From the NCBI GenBank assembly GCA_046160675.1, contig JBJXHH010000190.1, positions 1-25,508 of the forward strand: 25,508 bases of DNA. The letters run 5' to 3'. Below are positions 1-9,209 of this stretch, one piece after another (the stretch's first letter is position 1; every line of letters begins with the position of its first letter). The DNA is from JACMJP01 sp046160675. Its GTDB lineage: Bacteria; Bacteroidota; Bacteroidia; Chitinophagales; BACL12. Made by a program: the position numbers and the translations under genes. Under the pieces are notes generated by a model, which did not search any database, had not been told where the DNA came from, and worked only from the letters and a program-made list of their open reading frames with translations.

Positions 1-1041
1 GTGAATATTGACAACATAGAAAGAACTGTGAGGGATGGTGCTGACCAGTTTAAAAAAAAAGCCGGCGAATTTGGGGAAGAATTAAAGGAAACCTTTTCGA
101 AAGAGCGCATAGATAAAACGAAGCGCAACGCAGGTGACTTTGTAGAAAGCGCCGTGGCTACACTTAAGCCAATAGCAAAAACACTGTTGCAGATATTTGC
201 GGGATTTATCGCATTGGTTTGCCTTGTAATTTTGGTAGCAATCGGGGTAGCATTATTATCTGATGCGGGTCAACTAAATGAAAAAGTACAATTCCTGAGT
301 GATCATGTAATCGGTTCTGGGAAAATGAGCTGGGTCCTGGTGGTATCTGCACTTTCACTTGCAATAATTCCCGTGGCCGGATTGCTTTTCTCTGTTTCAA
401 AATATTTACTTGGCATAAAGAAAAGGTTCAGGGTTGTTACAATTACCCTTTCATTTCTTTGGTTTGCCGCTTTTACTGCTACCATTGTTTCAGGTATCAA
501 ACTCGGCTTGAATTTCAGAGAAGAAGCAGCAGTGAGCAGTACCATGCCTGTAAGTAATCCCTCCTCAGGTGTTTTATATATAAATACAATTCCACTGGAA
601 GTTGAATATCGGGGTAAAGGCAAACACTATAAAAATGGTTGGGAGGATATTTTTATTGAAAACGACAGCGCCTATTTTCAAAACATTTCAGTTTCAATAG
701 AACAAAGTGTTGATTCGAATTTTTCTGTCATCACTACTAAACATGCAAAAGGGAATACCTATGAAGAAGCAAAAACAAGGGCAAGAGAGTTTGATTTTTA
801 TGCTCAGCAAAATGATTCCGTTTTAACAATACCCGGTGGTAGAGCATTGTTGGAAAACGAACTTTGGAGGGATCAGAAAGTGGAGGTGACACTCCGTATT
901 CCGCAAAATAAATTTGTTGTGCTGGATAAAGATTTAGATATTTACCTAAGCAGGAATGCTACCAGCAAAGGGTTTAGTGATGAAGATCTTTACGGGAAAA
1001 AACTGATGATGACGGCTGGTGGGTTGATGTTGGCGAAATAG
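1..1041 (+). CDS. PspC-type membrane protein, C-terminal part (5' end outside window)
   Basis: The visible 346 residues start with a charged amphipathic stretch (about 1-50), then three hydrophobic segments (about 58-86, 108-136 and 143-167), then a soluble beta-rich C-terminal domain of about 170 residues. This matches the second half of long Bacteroidota PspC proteins, in which an N-terminal cytoplasmic part and the PspC segment precede such membrane segments and a DUF4097-like C-terminal domain. The reading frame is open to base 1. The GTG there is probably internal, so the gene most likely begins upstream of the window. No PspC motif proper is visible here, so the family call rests on architecture and general similarity. 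A role in envelope stress is the family's usual assignment and is inferred. The DUF2231-like gene follows after 82 bp on the same strand. Confidence 0.6.
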   Translation: MNIDNIERTVRDGADQFKKKAGEFGEELKETFSKERIDKTKRNAGDFVESAVATLKPIAKTLLQIFAGFIALVCLVILVAIGVALLSDAGQLNEKVQFLSDHVIGSGKMSWVLVVSALSLAIIPVAGLLFSVSKYLLGIKKRFRVVTITLSFLWFAAFTATIVSGIKLGLNFREEAAVSSTMPVSNPSSGVLYINTIPLEVEYRGKGKHYKNGWEDIFIENDSAYFQNISVSIEQSVDSNFSVITTKHAKGNTYEEAKTRAREFDFYAQQNDSVLTIPGGRALLENELWRDQKVEVTLRIPQNKFVVLDKDLDIYLSRNATSKGFSDEDLYGKKLMMTAGGLMLAK

Positions 1042-1123
1042 AAAAATAAGGAGATAATTTATACTCTTTCCAAAGAAAGTAATCGTTGTAGATAATAATT
1101 TTTAACAGTTTAAATTTACAACT

Positions 1124-1630
1124 ATGAACATTTCATCGGCACATTGGCACTTGTTGCTCAATCATTTTCCGATTGTCCTAAGTATATCGGGAAGCGGGTT
1201 TTTATTATTTTCTTTTATTTTTAAAAAACAACATTTGCAATTTGCAGGGTTGCTTCTACTAATCGCAGCATCTGCATTTGCCTACCCGGCATTCACTACT
1301 GGGGAAGGCGCTGAAGAGTCAGTAGAACATCTTGCAGGAGTGAATGAGGCTTATATTGAAAAACATGAGGAGGTTGGTGAAATAGGTCTGAAAGTTATGC
1401 TCGGCGCAGGGGCACTCGCATTAATAAGCCTGGTGGTTTTAAGCATGAAAAAAAAAGCAACCAATACGTTTATACTTATCACATTGTTTGCCGGGCTTTG
1501 TACTGCGGGATATATGAGTTATGTTGGATATACCGGAGGGGAAATCAGGCACACAGAAATTCAAGGGGATTTTGGTGGAAAAATTCAGGTGAAACCCACG
1601 GAGCAGCAAGGGGAGCATGAAAATGAATAG
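1124..1630 (+). CDS. DUF2231-like small integral membrane protein
   Basis: This 168-residue protein has four hydrophobic segments (about 8-30, 38-56, 90-108 and 116-135). Conserved-looking histidines sit near the membrane boundaries: HWHLLLNHFP near the N-terminus, KHEEVGE around residue 80, and GGEIRHTEI after the last segment. The LLLNHFP motif and the small four-helix layout are typical of DUF2231-like proteins, which are suspected but not shown here to bind haem. The ATG at 1124 is the natural start, and the tail after the last helix is short and charged. It is followed by the lipoprotein gene after 38 bp. The function is unknown; a redox or haem role is inferred only from the histidines. 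Confidence 0.6.
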   Translation: MNISSAHWHLLLNHFPIVLSISGSGFLLFSFIFKKQHLQFAGLLLLIAASAFAYPAFTTGEGAEESVEHLAGVNEAYIEKHEEVGEIGLKVMLGAGALALISLVVLSMKKKATNTFILITLFAGLCTAGYMSYVGYTGGEIRHTEIQGDFGGKIQVKPTEQQGEHENE

Positions 1631-1668
1631 TTAACTTTTTTGCGAACTTAGCGCAAATCTTTTCGCCA

Positions 1669-2694
1669 TTGCGTTTATTTCTTTTATTCTTTTTATTTTC
1701 TTTTCTTTTTTCATGCAGAAAAAATGAAAAAGAAATAACCCGTTCATTTTATTACTGGCAAAGTAGTTATCAATTGAGTGCTCATGAAAAACAAACGCTT
1801 ACTACTCTCTCAGTACAAAAACTTTACATAAAATTCTTTGATGTTCACTGGGAAGTATCCGCAGGGCAGCCCGTTCCCGTAGCATCAATCAATTTTTCTG
1901 AGACTATTCCGGATGGAATTGAAATCATTCCCGTTGTTTACATCACTAATGAAACCTTACAGAAACTTAATAATGATGAGGTAAAAACACTGGCTTTTAA
2001 GATCAATAAAAAAATTGAGGATATCCTCGAAGAAAATAACCTTGCTGTTCCTGCTGAAATCCAGTTGGACTGTGATTGGAGTGAAACAACGAAAGAAAAA
2101 TATTTTTTTCTGATAGAGGAGATGAAAAAATTTCCGCTTTGGGAAAAGGTACGTTGGAGCGCAACTATCCGCTTACATCAAATAAAATATGTTGAAAAAA
2201 CAGGGGCACCGCCTGTGAACAGGGGCATGCTCATGTTTTATAATATGGGAAATATTAAAGATGCATCCGCAAAAAATTCTATTTATGAAACTGAAATTGC
2301 AAAACAATATCTCGCAAAAGTTTCCGACTATCCCCTGCCATTAGATGCTGCAATAGCCTGCTACAGCTGGGGATTGTTGTTTGATGATACTGAGCTGCTG
2401 AAAATATTTTACCCGTTGTACCCAGCAGATCTGCCTGACACATTGTTTAAGAAACAGTCAGAAAATATTTTCACAGCAAAAAGAAATTTTTACTTTGAAG
2501 GAAGTTTTCTTACTCAGGGAAATGTTGTGAAACTTGAAACTATGAATCCCTCGGTAAGCCTTGAAAGTGCTAAGCTGCTGGCGAAAGAACTAAAAAACAA
2601 TACTTTCTCTGTAATTTTATATCATCTTGATTCAACTATAGTAAAAAATTATACGAATGAAGGATTTGAGAATATTTATTCTGCTTTTGAGTAG
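1669..2694 (+). CDS. Lipoprotein with possible DUF3142-like TIM-barrel domain
   Basis: The 341-residue product starts with a hydrophobic signal ending in the lipobox LFSC (Cys16), so it should be a lipid-anchored envelope protein. The start is TTG: no in-frame ATG or GTG lies between the upstream stop at 1624-1626 and the signal peptide, and a start further in would remove the signal. The mature part contains IQLDCDWSETTKEKYFFLI, then VRWSATIRLHQIKYV and MLMFYNMG. This pattern of an acidic barrel-strand motif followed by further strand motifs resembles DUF3142, a family with glycosidase-like TIM-barrel features but no assigned reaction. The last 38 bp overlap the next gene, so the two proteins are probably translationally coupled and act together. 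The family call is moderate; the function is unknown. Confidence 0.55.
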   Translation: MRLFLLFFLFSFLFSCRKNEKEITRSFYYWQSSYQLSAHEKQTLTTLSVQKLYIKFFDVHWEVSAGQPVPVASINFSETIPDGIEIIPVVYITNETLQKLNNDEVKTLAFKINKKIEDILEENNLAVPAEIQLDCDWSETTKEKYFFLIEEMKKFPLWEKVRWSATIRLHQIKYVEKTGAPPVNRGMLMFYNMGNIKDASAKNSIYETEIAKQYLAKVSDYPLPLDAAIACYSWGLLFDDTELLKIFYPLYPADLPDTLFKKQSENIFTAKRNFYFEGSFLTQGNVVKLETMNPSVSLESAKLLAKELKNNTFSVILYHLDSTIVKNYTNEGFENIYSAFE

Positions 2695-5002
2695 TGTTTT
2701 ATTTTCCATCATACCTGTTAAAATCTCTAACTCCTGTGGTTGGTTTTATGATGAAGATGAAGTTTTCCTTGCTCCTTTCAACACTGAGATATTAGAAATA
2801 CCCGAGTTATATCCCTGGTTTTATTCCTATCATTATTATAACGGCGGAGAAACAGATTGGTCAGAAGATTATAATGCAGCAAACAAGTTTTCAATCTTTG
2901 ATGGCAAAGAAAAGAATGTTTCTGAATGGCAACGCTATTTTAACAATCCAGCTATCACAAGTGAGGATATTCATGCAGTGATTTATGAAACCTCACTCGA
3001 AGCTTTTAACACATTTGATAATTACTTAAACAACAAGGGTAAGCTTGATGGAAATTGGGCGCAAAACAGTTTGCTAAAATCCTGGAAGCAGAACAAAAAA
3101 AATCTTTCGTTTGAATATCTCTACTTTGCAAAATCAATTGAGCCGTTTGTGATGGAAGTAGACTATTGGGAAACTGTTACAAGGGACATTGAAAAATTAA
3201 CTTCAGCAAAAGAACATGCGCTAAAAAGGCTGGAGATCACAAAAGATCCTTTTTTAAAAATGCGTTATGCCTACCAGGCCATGCGGGCTTCGCATTACAC
3301 AGGCAGTTATTCTGAATGCAGAAAGATATTTGAACGGTTTGTTCGAAATAACAACGATAGTTCACAGATGTATTATTGGTGTTTGTCTTTATATGCAGGC
3401 GCTTACTGGCGAGAGGGAAAATTTGCTGAAGCAAGTTACTATAACAGCATTGTGTTTGATAAATGTTTGAGCCGCAAATTATTTTCAGAAAGGGATTTCT
3501 GGATTGATAATGAAACCACCTGGCAAAAGTGTTTGGCAATGTGTAAGGATGATCATGAAAAAAATATTCTTTGGCTGCTTACAGGCATCAATCAAAATAA
3601 TTCTGCTGTTCCAGCATTATACGAAATGCTGAAGCTGGATCCCTCCTGTGATGAAATTGAATTACTGCTCGCAAGGGAAATGGAAAAAATTCAAAGAAAC
3701 TACATGCCTGTGCGCTGGGATGATGACTTTGATGTACAGGGTGAATATGATAACAATCGCCCTGAAAGTAACGATCTGAATGAAATTTATATTTTCATAA
3801 CAAAAGGAATTGCAACACAAAAAATAAAAAACCCGGCGTTTTGGCAAAATGCTGCTGCATTTATTCAGTACATCAATAAAGAATTTGAAAGTTGTACGAA
3901 ACACTTAACCCTCGCCAAACAATCTGCTGGTGATAACGCCGATCTGCTTACACAGGCAAGAATTATTCATGTGATGAACGAAATAGATGCTGCCGGTAAA
4001 ATTGACGAAAGTGTTGAGAAGAATATTCTAGGTGATGTACGTTGGTTGTACAATCGAACGGAAAGAAAAAGAGGTGACGAAAATATATACTTTGGTTACT
4101 CTCAAAGTGGCGATGCCTACAGAATTGTGATGCACAGGCTCATGAAATATTATCTTGCCGCTGGCAAACCCCTCCAAGCTGAAATGTGCCGCAACAATGC
4201 AGTTGCCTATTATGATATCTATGAGGAACCTGAAAAAATTCCCGTAGATGAACTGTACAGTTATTTTACGAATAAAAGTAATTCAGCTTTTGATCAGTTT
4301 CTTGCAGATCAATACCCTTACGATGCAGATGACATGATGGAAATAAAAGGGTCTCTGTTAATGCAAGAATATAAATGGAATGAAGCAATTATGGCATTTA
4401 AAAAAATGCAGAACTCTGCCGCACATGAAAAAATGCAACTTCCTACAGATCCATTCCTGATTCATATCAATGATTGCCATGACTGTGATTTTATTGATCA
4501 TCCGGCAGATTACACAAAACTGAGTTTATGCGAAAAAATAGTAGCTCTGGAAAGATTACTTTCTGCAAAAGACATGAATCATGCTCAAACCTATCATCAG
4601 CTTGCAAACGCCTATTACAATATTTCTTACTGGGGCAATAGCTGGATGGCACTTGACTATTATCGGTGCCATGGTTGTGAAACTTCATCCTATGATTATA
4701 CAGGTAACGACTGGTATATCGCCGATCTGTATGATGTGAGCAAAGCCATGGAGTATTATCAACTTGCAGCAGGATCAACAAAAGATAAAGAATTTATTGC
4801 GCTCAATTATTTTATGCTTGCAAAATGCGAACAGAATAATTACTATGTAAGTGAAGATTACAGTGATGATAATGAGAAGCGGCTAAAAATAAATTATAGA
4901 ACTAACTTCGACAAACTGAAACTTGAATACAGAAAGACAGCGTTTTATAAAGAAGCAATTGATGAATGCAAGTATTTTGAGTATTATGTAAACTTAAGAT
5001 GA
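2657..5002 (+). CDS. Exported helical-repeat (TPR-like) protein, function unknown
   Basis: This is a 781-residue protein with an N-terminal signal (about residues 1-26: KDLRIFILLLSSVLFSIIP) followed by SCGWFYDEDE and an acidic, very Tyr/Trp-rich sequence. Much of the body is alpha-helical with TPR-like helix pairs, for example around residues 200-270 (MRYAYQAMRASHYTGSYSEC), 495-530 (LMKYYLAAGKPLQAEMCRNN) and 650-730 (HQLANAYYNISYWGNSWMAL). The start ATG lies inside the end of the preceding lipoprotein gene (38-bp overlap), so coupled translation is likely. The N-terminal Cys-Gly motif followed by an acidic and aromatic segment recalls a group of uncharacterised secreted proteins encoded beside DUF3142-like genes. 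I do not recognise a named function. A scaffold or binding partner for the lipoprotein is inference. Confidence 0.6.
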   Translation: MKDLRIFILLLSSVLFSIIPVKISNSCGWFYDEDEVFLAPFNTEILEIPELYPWFYSYHYYNGGETDWSEDYNAANKFSIFDGKEKNVSEWQRYFNNPAITSEDIHAVIYETSLEAFNTFDNYLNNKGKLDGNWAQNSLLKSWKQNKKNLSFEYLYFAKSIEPFVMEVDYWETVTRDIEKLTSAKEHALKRLEITKDPFLKMRYAYQAMRASHYTGSYSECRKIFERFVRNNNDSSQMYYWCLSLYAGAYWREGKFAEASYYNSIVFDKCLSRKLFSERDFWIDNETTWQKCLAMCKDDHEKNILWLLTGINQNNSAVPALYEMLKLDPSCDEIELLLAREMEKIQRNYMPVRWDDDFDVQGEYDNNRPESNDLNEIYIFITKGIATQKIKNPAFWQNAAAFIQYINKEFESCTKHLTLAKQSAGDNADLLTQARIIHVMNEIDAAGKIDESVEKNILGDVRWLYNRTERKRGDENIYFGYSQSGDAYRIVMHRLMKYYLAAGKPLQAEMCRNNAVAYYDIYEEPEKIPVDELYSYFTNKSNSAFDQFLADQYPYDADDMMEIKGSLLMQEYKWNEAIMAFKKMQNSAAHEKMQLPTDPFLIHINDCHDCDFIDHPADYTKLSLCEKIVALERLLSAKDMNHAQTYHQLANAYYNISYWGNSWMALDYYRCHGCETSSYDYTGNDWYIADLYDVSKAMEYYQLAAGSTKDKEFIALNYFMLAKCEQNNYYVSEDYSDDNEKRLKINYRTNFDKLKLEYRKTAFYKEAIDECKYFEYYVNLR

Positions 5003-5046
5003 GCCTTTTTTACAACCGTTCTCGCATCCCTCCTTCTGAAACAATT

Positions 5047-6687
5047 TTATTCAAACACAATTTTCCCTGTAAGAATATTCCCAGCATCATCATACAATTT
5101 CAGAAGGTACATACCTGCGGGTAATGTATTTCTGTTCATATAAAAAGTTGAAGAATTAGTCATAGCAGCCGAACTCTTATATTGTATCCTGCTGTTCATA
5201 TCTAAAATTTCAACACTAATATTGTTTGATGCAAAACCGGATATTTCATTTAGTTGAACATAGAAAACATCATGCACAGGGTTGGGATATATTTTAAAAT
5301 CCGATTCAGGAAGGGAGGGTATTGCAACAGCCGGAGGCAGATCCAAACCCACAGTATCCTCAATGTAAAAATAAATTTCCACCATCATTTCATCATCGCT
5401 CGTGAGCCCGAACCAGACAGGCTCAGGTCCATCATTTATGTAAACAGCCTCAGCGAGTAAGCCGTTTTTTGGTATGATGGGTAAGAAAGTATCCCAATAC
5501 CTGATTGGCGGATGCTGGTAATCATAAATTTCATCTGCACAACCGGGTATCCCGTTTGTGGCCCCGCAACTTGCATCAAAAATATGTTCTCCTCTTGTAC
5601 CGTCAGAATTCCTTAAATACATATCAAAATCACTGCTGTATTTGTGTGCATGTGAAGTGAGAGCCCATACGAAAATCTCATCATTATTACCAGGGTCATT
5701 TATCACATGCTCAAATGTGTAGAAAGTATTATCATTCGGAATATAAATATCCGTGTTAGCAGGTAAATCGCTGAACATTTCATACAACGCTGTGCCAACA
5801 GGTTGTGTGTAAACATTTACATATACCTCACATGCAAGTGGCATGTCTGATGAATAATTGATGTAATGCGAATTCAGGTCAAGCCAGGTATTATCTGACC
5901 ACTTGAAAGCAGTCTTTTCCGGAAGCTCAAGTTCTGTACTAAACTGGTTTGCAGTAACTAAACTTACGCCCAGGAACTCCGGGTCATCATCCCGCAGTCC
6001 AAAAGGGTTTGAAAAGTAAGTAGCAAAGTCATACTTATAAATAATAAAGTGATGCGAATAGCTTCCCATTACAACATCTAATTTTTTTATCTCAATATCA
6101 TCAGGAAGATCTGTTGCAAACTTGCTCCAGTATTCATTCTCATCTTCTGGCCAAAGAAAATACGGCCCGTAATGAATTTGAAAGCCTTCGCTCTCAGCAG
6201 GAGCTGCCGGTGGAGAAGTTATTGAATATATCCCGCCTTCCTCATAAAAAGTATTTATCAATTCTTCATCTACTGCATCGCCATCTTCTTTTGCGCCGTA
6301 CAATATCCACTGGCGTATCAGTTCTATTTCTTTATCTTCCATCGGCGCTGCGTCTTGGGGACAAGGTTCACCTTCGCCTGTACTTAGATTTACATCAATG
6401 GCAAGTTCATTATTTATTTTGCTGAACAAAAAACTTTTGTACGGATCGCCTGGCATAACAATGTTGTAGTTCTTTGCTGCTGCCGTTTCATTGATTGCTG
6501 GTTCGTAATAAATATTGTCATACACTTCACTCATGCTGCCATCCAGCACCAGCCCGCTTTCATGACCACTGATATGACAACTTGCACAATTGTCCTGCAT
6601 AAGGTTATATACTTTTTCCCAGGTAGTTTGCGCATGGACTAATGATGCAAAACTTAAAAACGATACCAGAAATGAGACATTTTTCAT
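5047..6687 (-). CDS. Secreted cytochrome c / copper type II monooxygenase-like protein with T9SS sorting domain
   Basis: I place the start at the ATG complementary to 6685-6687; the upstream TTG only adds two residues. In that 546-residue numbering, a signal peptide ends near Ala19. A c-type haem motif CASCH follows (Cys34, Cys37, His38), with a possible axial Met at 116 (APME). The middle domain resembles peptidylglycine or dopamine hydroxylases: SHHFIIY (His212-His213), NSHYIN (His274), TSHAHKYSSDFDMY (His346, His348) and DDEMMVEIYF (Met434 or 435). Together these match the expected CuH and CuM ligand sets. The C-terminal 80 or so residues, from FKIYPNPVHD, are a type A sorting domain of the type IX secretion system. 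The protein should be exported across the outer membrane. The substrate is unknown. It lies in a separate transcription unit from the neighbouring operon. Confidence 0.8.
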   Translation of the reverse strand: MKNVSFLVSFLSFASLVHAQTTWEKVYNLMQDNCASCHISGHESGLVLDGSMSEVYDNIYYEPAINETAAAKNYNIVMPGDPYKSFLFSKINNELAIDVNLSTGEGEPCPQDAAPMEDKEIELIRQWILYGAKEDGDAVDEELINTFYEEGGIYSITSPPAAPAESEGFQIHYGPYFLWPEDENEYWSKFATDLPDDIEIKKLDVVMGSYSHHFIIYKYDFATYFSNPFGLRDDDPEFLGVSLVTANQFSTELELPEKTAFKWSDNTWLDLNSHYINYSSDMPLACEVYVNVYTQPVGTALYEMFSDLPANTDIYIPNDNTFYTFEHVINDPGNNDEIFVWALTSHAHKYSSDFDMYLRNSDGTRGEHIFDASCGATNGIPGCADEIYDYQHPPIRYWDTFLPIIPKNGLLAEAVYINDGPEPVWFGLTSDDEMMVEIYFYIEDTVGLDLPPAVAIPSLPESDFKIYPNPVHDVFYVQLNEISGFASNNISVEILDMNSRIQYKSSAAMTNSSTFYMNRNTLPAGMYLLKLYDDAGNILTGKIVFE

Positions 6688-6708
6688 ATTCAAAAAAAAT
6701 TGATGCGA

Positions 6709-6739
6709 TAAAGATATGTAACTAGGAGGCGAATTTAAA
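6709..6739 (-). promoter_or_regulatory. Possible Bacteroidota promoter for the secreted copper/haem protein
   Basis: On the minus strand, TATCTTTA (6709-6716) differs from the TAnnTTTG consensus at one base. TTTA (6736-6739) lies exactly 19 nt upstream of it. The position suits a transcript beginning about 15 nt before the ATG at 6687. The rest of the 6688-6932 gap shows nothing else I can support. Confidence 0.35.
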
Positions 6740-6932
6740 ATCGCAAGGTTGCATGACTTTGTTATAGAATTGTTAAGATTGAACTCAATTTTAAATACTC
6801 CTTATTTACGCAAATATTAAAACTTTCGGCTTCCACAGATTAGCCCTCTGCTGTACTTCAAAAAAGGAAAATGGAGAAAATCTTAGATCCATAAATAGAT
6901 ACTTCCACTGTCTATGCTGATTTTCAAGAACT

Positions 6933-7445
6933 TTACTTAAACCACCCCGCATACATCACATAATTATTAGCGATGCGTTCTATGGTGTTTTTAAATTCTT
7001 CAGTCGAAAGTTCCTTTATTTTTTTAGCCGGGGAGCCTGCATAAATGAAACCGCTTTCCAGTACAGAGCCTTCCAGCACAATGCTTCCGGCGCCTATCAG
7101 AACAGTTGGATGCACTATGACATGATCCATCACAATGGCACCCATACCTACCAGCACATAGTCATGCAACGTACAGCCATGTACAATGGCCGTGTGCCCA
7201 ATAGAAACATTATTACCGATAACAGTTGCTGCTTTTTGATACGTACAATGTATCACTGCATTATCCTGGATGTTTACTTTATTGCCAATCATAATGGAAT
7301 TTACATCGCCCCGAACTACTGCATTAAACCATACACTGCAATCATCCCCCATTGTCACCTCGCCAATAACGGTTGCATTCTCTGCAAGGAAACAGTTGTT
7401 ACCAAACTTGGGGTGGATATTCTTTACAGGAAGGATCAGTGCCAT
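6933..7445 (-). CDS. Gamma-carbonic anhydrase family protein (left-handed beta-helix)
   Basis: The 170 residues are dominated by hexapeptide repeats (for example VIGEVTMGDDCSVWFNAVVRG and VLIGAGSIVLEG), which form a left-handed beta-helix, followed by a C-terminal helix. The three zinc-ligand histidines of the gamma class are present as His66 (AVIHCTY), His84 and His89 (SIGHTAIVHGC), with the spacing known from Cam and CamH-type enzymes. RGD at 45-47 is also usual in this family. Length and architecture match the YrdA/CamH type. Activity as a carbonic anhydrase is plausible, but many members lack measurable activity. It is the last gene of a nine-gene minus-strand run, 24 bp after the patatin gene. 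Confidence 0.85.
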   Translation of the reverse strand: MALILPVKNIHPKFGNNCFLAENATVIGEVTMGDDCSVWFNAVVRGDVNSIMIGNKVNIQDNAVIHCTYQKAATVIGNNVSIGHTAIVHGCTLHDYVLVGMGAIVMDHVIVHPTVLIGAGSIVLEGSVLESGFIYAGSPAKKIKELSTEEFKNTIERIANNYVMYAGWFK

Positions 7446-7469
7446 GTTTTACTTATGTTTTTTTACAAT

Positions 7470-8252
7470 TTATTGGCTGCTTTGCTCGGGCAGTTTCTTT
7501 TTTATTTCATCTATTTTTTGTTCTGTCGCAGCATAACCGAGGTCAAACAATTCTTTTGCCTTATTCATACTAAAGATGGTATATTTTTCAGTTTCCGGTT
7601 CAATCATTACATCACATAGTCGTTTGTTTTCCGCAATGTTCACCATCAAACTTAAGAACAAAACCCGGTAGCCAACATCCCACATCCCGTTAAGTTGATC
7701 TGTATACTTTACCGGATTGACATTTACGCCAATAAGTAATTTACATTGCGGCCGCACGGGTTCAACAGGTAAATTATTAACTACTCCTCCGTCAACATAA
7801 ATATGATCTCCAATGTGCAAGGGTTTAAATGCGAGAGGAATGCTCGAAGAAGCAATTACATAATCAATAAGTTTTCCGCTGCTTATGATTTCACAGGCTC
7901 CTGTATTCAAATTTGTAACAGAAACATAAAAAGGTTTTTTCAATCCTTCAAAAGAATTGTGCGGGATATTCTTGGTAAGCAACTCACTGAAATAACTCAA
8001 CTCCATCATTCCCCTTTTTGGCATTCCCATTTTAACAATAGAATACAGAGATTTTTTTTCTACAAACTGGAATATCTCCCGAGGCGGAAGCCCTTGTGCA
8101 TAGAGGCTTCCCACTAATGCCCCTGCACTGCAGCCGGAAATGATTTCAGGAAAAATGCCGTTGTCTTCCAGGCATTGCAAAACGCCTGTATGTGCAATGC
8201 CCCTAGCTCCACCACCTGAAAGCGTTATACCAATGTTGTATTTGATTTTCAA
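7470..8252 (-). CDS. Patatin-like phospholipase family protein
   Basis: The 260-residue protein has all patatin signatures: the oxyanion loop GGGARG (13-18), the nucleophile elbow GCSAG (Ser42) and the catalytic DGG (Asp154). The Ser-Asp dyad predicts lipid acyl hydrolase activity; the bacterial relatives are RssA-type cytoplasmic proteins. There is no signal peptide. The start is a TTG at 8250-8252: a stop codon lies two codons upstream in frame, and no Met codon precedes the GGGARG loop, so TTG is the only workable start. It lies 75 bp after nadK in the same direction. The physiological lipid is unknown. Confidence 0.85.
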   Translation of the reverse strand: MKIKYNIGITLSGGGARGIAHTGVLQCLEDNGIFPEIISGCSAGALVGSLYAQGLPPREIFQFVEKKSLYSIVKMGMPKRGMMELSYFSELLTKNIPHNSFEGLKKPFYVSVTNLNTGACEIISSGKLIDYVIASSSIPLAFKPLHIGDHIYVDGGVVNNLPVEPVRPQCKLLIGVNVNPVKYTDQLNGMWDVGYRVLFLSLMVNIAENKRLCDVMIEPETEKYTIFSMNKAKELFDLGYAATEQKIDEIKKKLPEQSSQ

Positions 8253-8327
8253 GGTTTAAATTTTATAAAACCGGATAAAACTGGCTAAACAAACTTTCGT
8301 CTTGAGCTTTGGACAAGCTTTGTACAA

Positions 8328-9209
8328 TCAATTTCTTTTATCTACCCCAAGCCCAAGTTTATTCCTCAATGTATCAAGGAAATTTGATTCATGTAATCGT
8401 AATAATGAAACGGTAAAGTTTTCTTTGCGCACAGCAAGTTGAATACTGGAGTTTATCGTTTCGCTTTTTGAATCTAATGAAACAAGAAAATGTTCGCTTC
8501 GCCCTTCCACTTCAAATGAAATTACACTTGCATCACTCACTACAATAGGGCGAATATTCAGGTTATGTGGAGCTACCGGGGTAAGCACAAAGTTTCCTGA
8601 GGATGGAAAAATGATAGGGCCTCCACAGCTCAGTGAATATCCTGTACTTCCGGTAGGGGTACTTACTATTAAACCATCGGCCCAATAACTCATCATAAAT
8701 TCTCCATTTATGTAAACATGAATTGTAATCATGCTGGAAGAATCTTTCTTGTGAATGGTTACATCATTCAGAGCATAATTGTTTCCGTTAAAGAGATTTA
8801 CATTTGAATCAAGATGGAGCAATGTTCTCTCTTCGGTTGTGTATGTGTTATTTTCTAAAGCCGTGATACAGGATTGTATTTCATCCTTGCCTATTGTTGC
8901 AAGAAAACCCAGCCTGCCAATATTGATTCCAACAATTGGGATATGTGAGTCTTTCACAATTGAAACTGTGTCAAGTATTGTCCCATCGCCGCCGAGGCTG
9001 AATACAAAATCAATCCCTAGTGTTACCTGGTTATCTTCTTTTGAAAATAATTTTGGCGACGAAGGAAAGGTTATATTGTTGATGAGATGCGGATAAAACC
9101 CGTCGTAAATAACATACTCAATATTACGGTTATGCAAAGTATCTATTAGCTCTTGTACAGAGGGAATGGTATTTTTTTGTATCAGCCTACCATAAATTGC
9201 AATCTTCAT
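8328..9209 (-). CDS. nadK: NAD kinase
   Basis: The 293-residue protein carries the family signatures GGDGT (73-77, in VFSLGGDGTILD), the substrate-binding loop ALND (146-149) and TPTGSTGYSLSCGGPI (184-199). It phosphorylates NAD+ to NADP+ with ATP in the cytoplasm and is normally essential for NADPH supply. The length is normal. The ATG at 9207-9209 lies 23 bp inside the end of the Omp85-like gene upstream, implying coupled expression. A CBS protein and an outer-membrane protein beside nadK is an arrangement found in other Bacteroidota, which supports the assignment. Confidence 0.95.
   Translation of the reverse strand: MKIAIYGRLIQKNTIPSVQELIDTLHNRNIEYVIYDGFYPHLINNITFPSSPKLFSKEDNQVTLGIDFVFSLGGDGTILDTVSIVKDSHIPIVGINIGRLGFLATIGKDEIQSCITALENNTYTTEERTLLHLDSNVNLFNGNNYALNDVTIHKKDSSSMITIHVYINGEFMMSYWADGLIVSTPTGSTGYSLSCGGPIIFPSSGNFVLTPVAPHNLNIRPIVVSDASVISFEVEGRSEHFLVSLDSKSETINSSIQLAVRKENFTVSLLRLHESNFLDTLRNKLGLGVDKRN

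Noticed and set aside
1..30. GTG at base 1 as the true start of the first gene
   Set aside because: The protein lacks the N-terminal half expected for the PspC architecture, and the frame is open to the window edge, so the start is most likely upstream.
7110..7619. 169-codon plus-strand frame opposite the carbonic anhydrase and patatin genes
   Set aside because: It is antisense to two well-supported genes with intact catalytic motifs and has no domain of its own.
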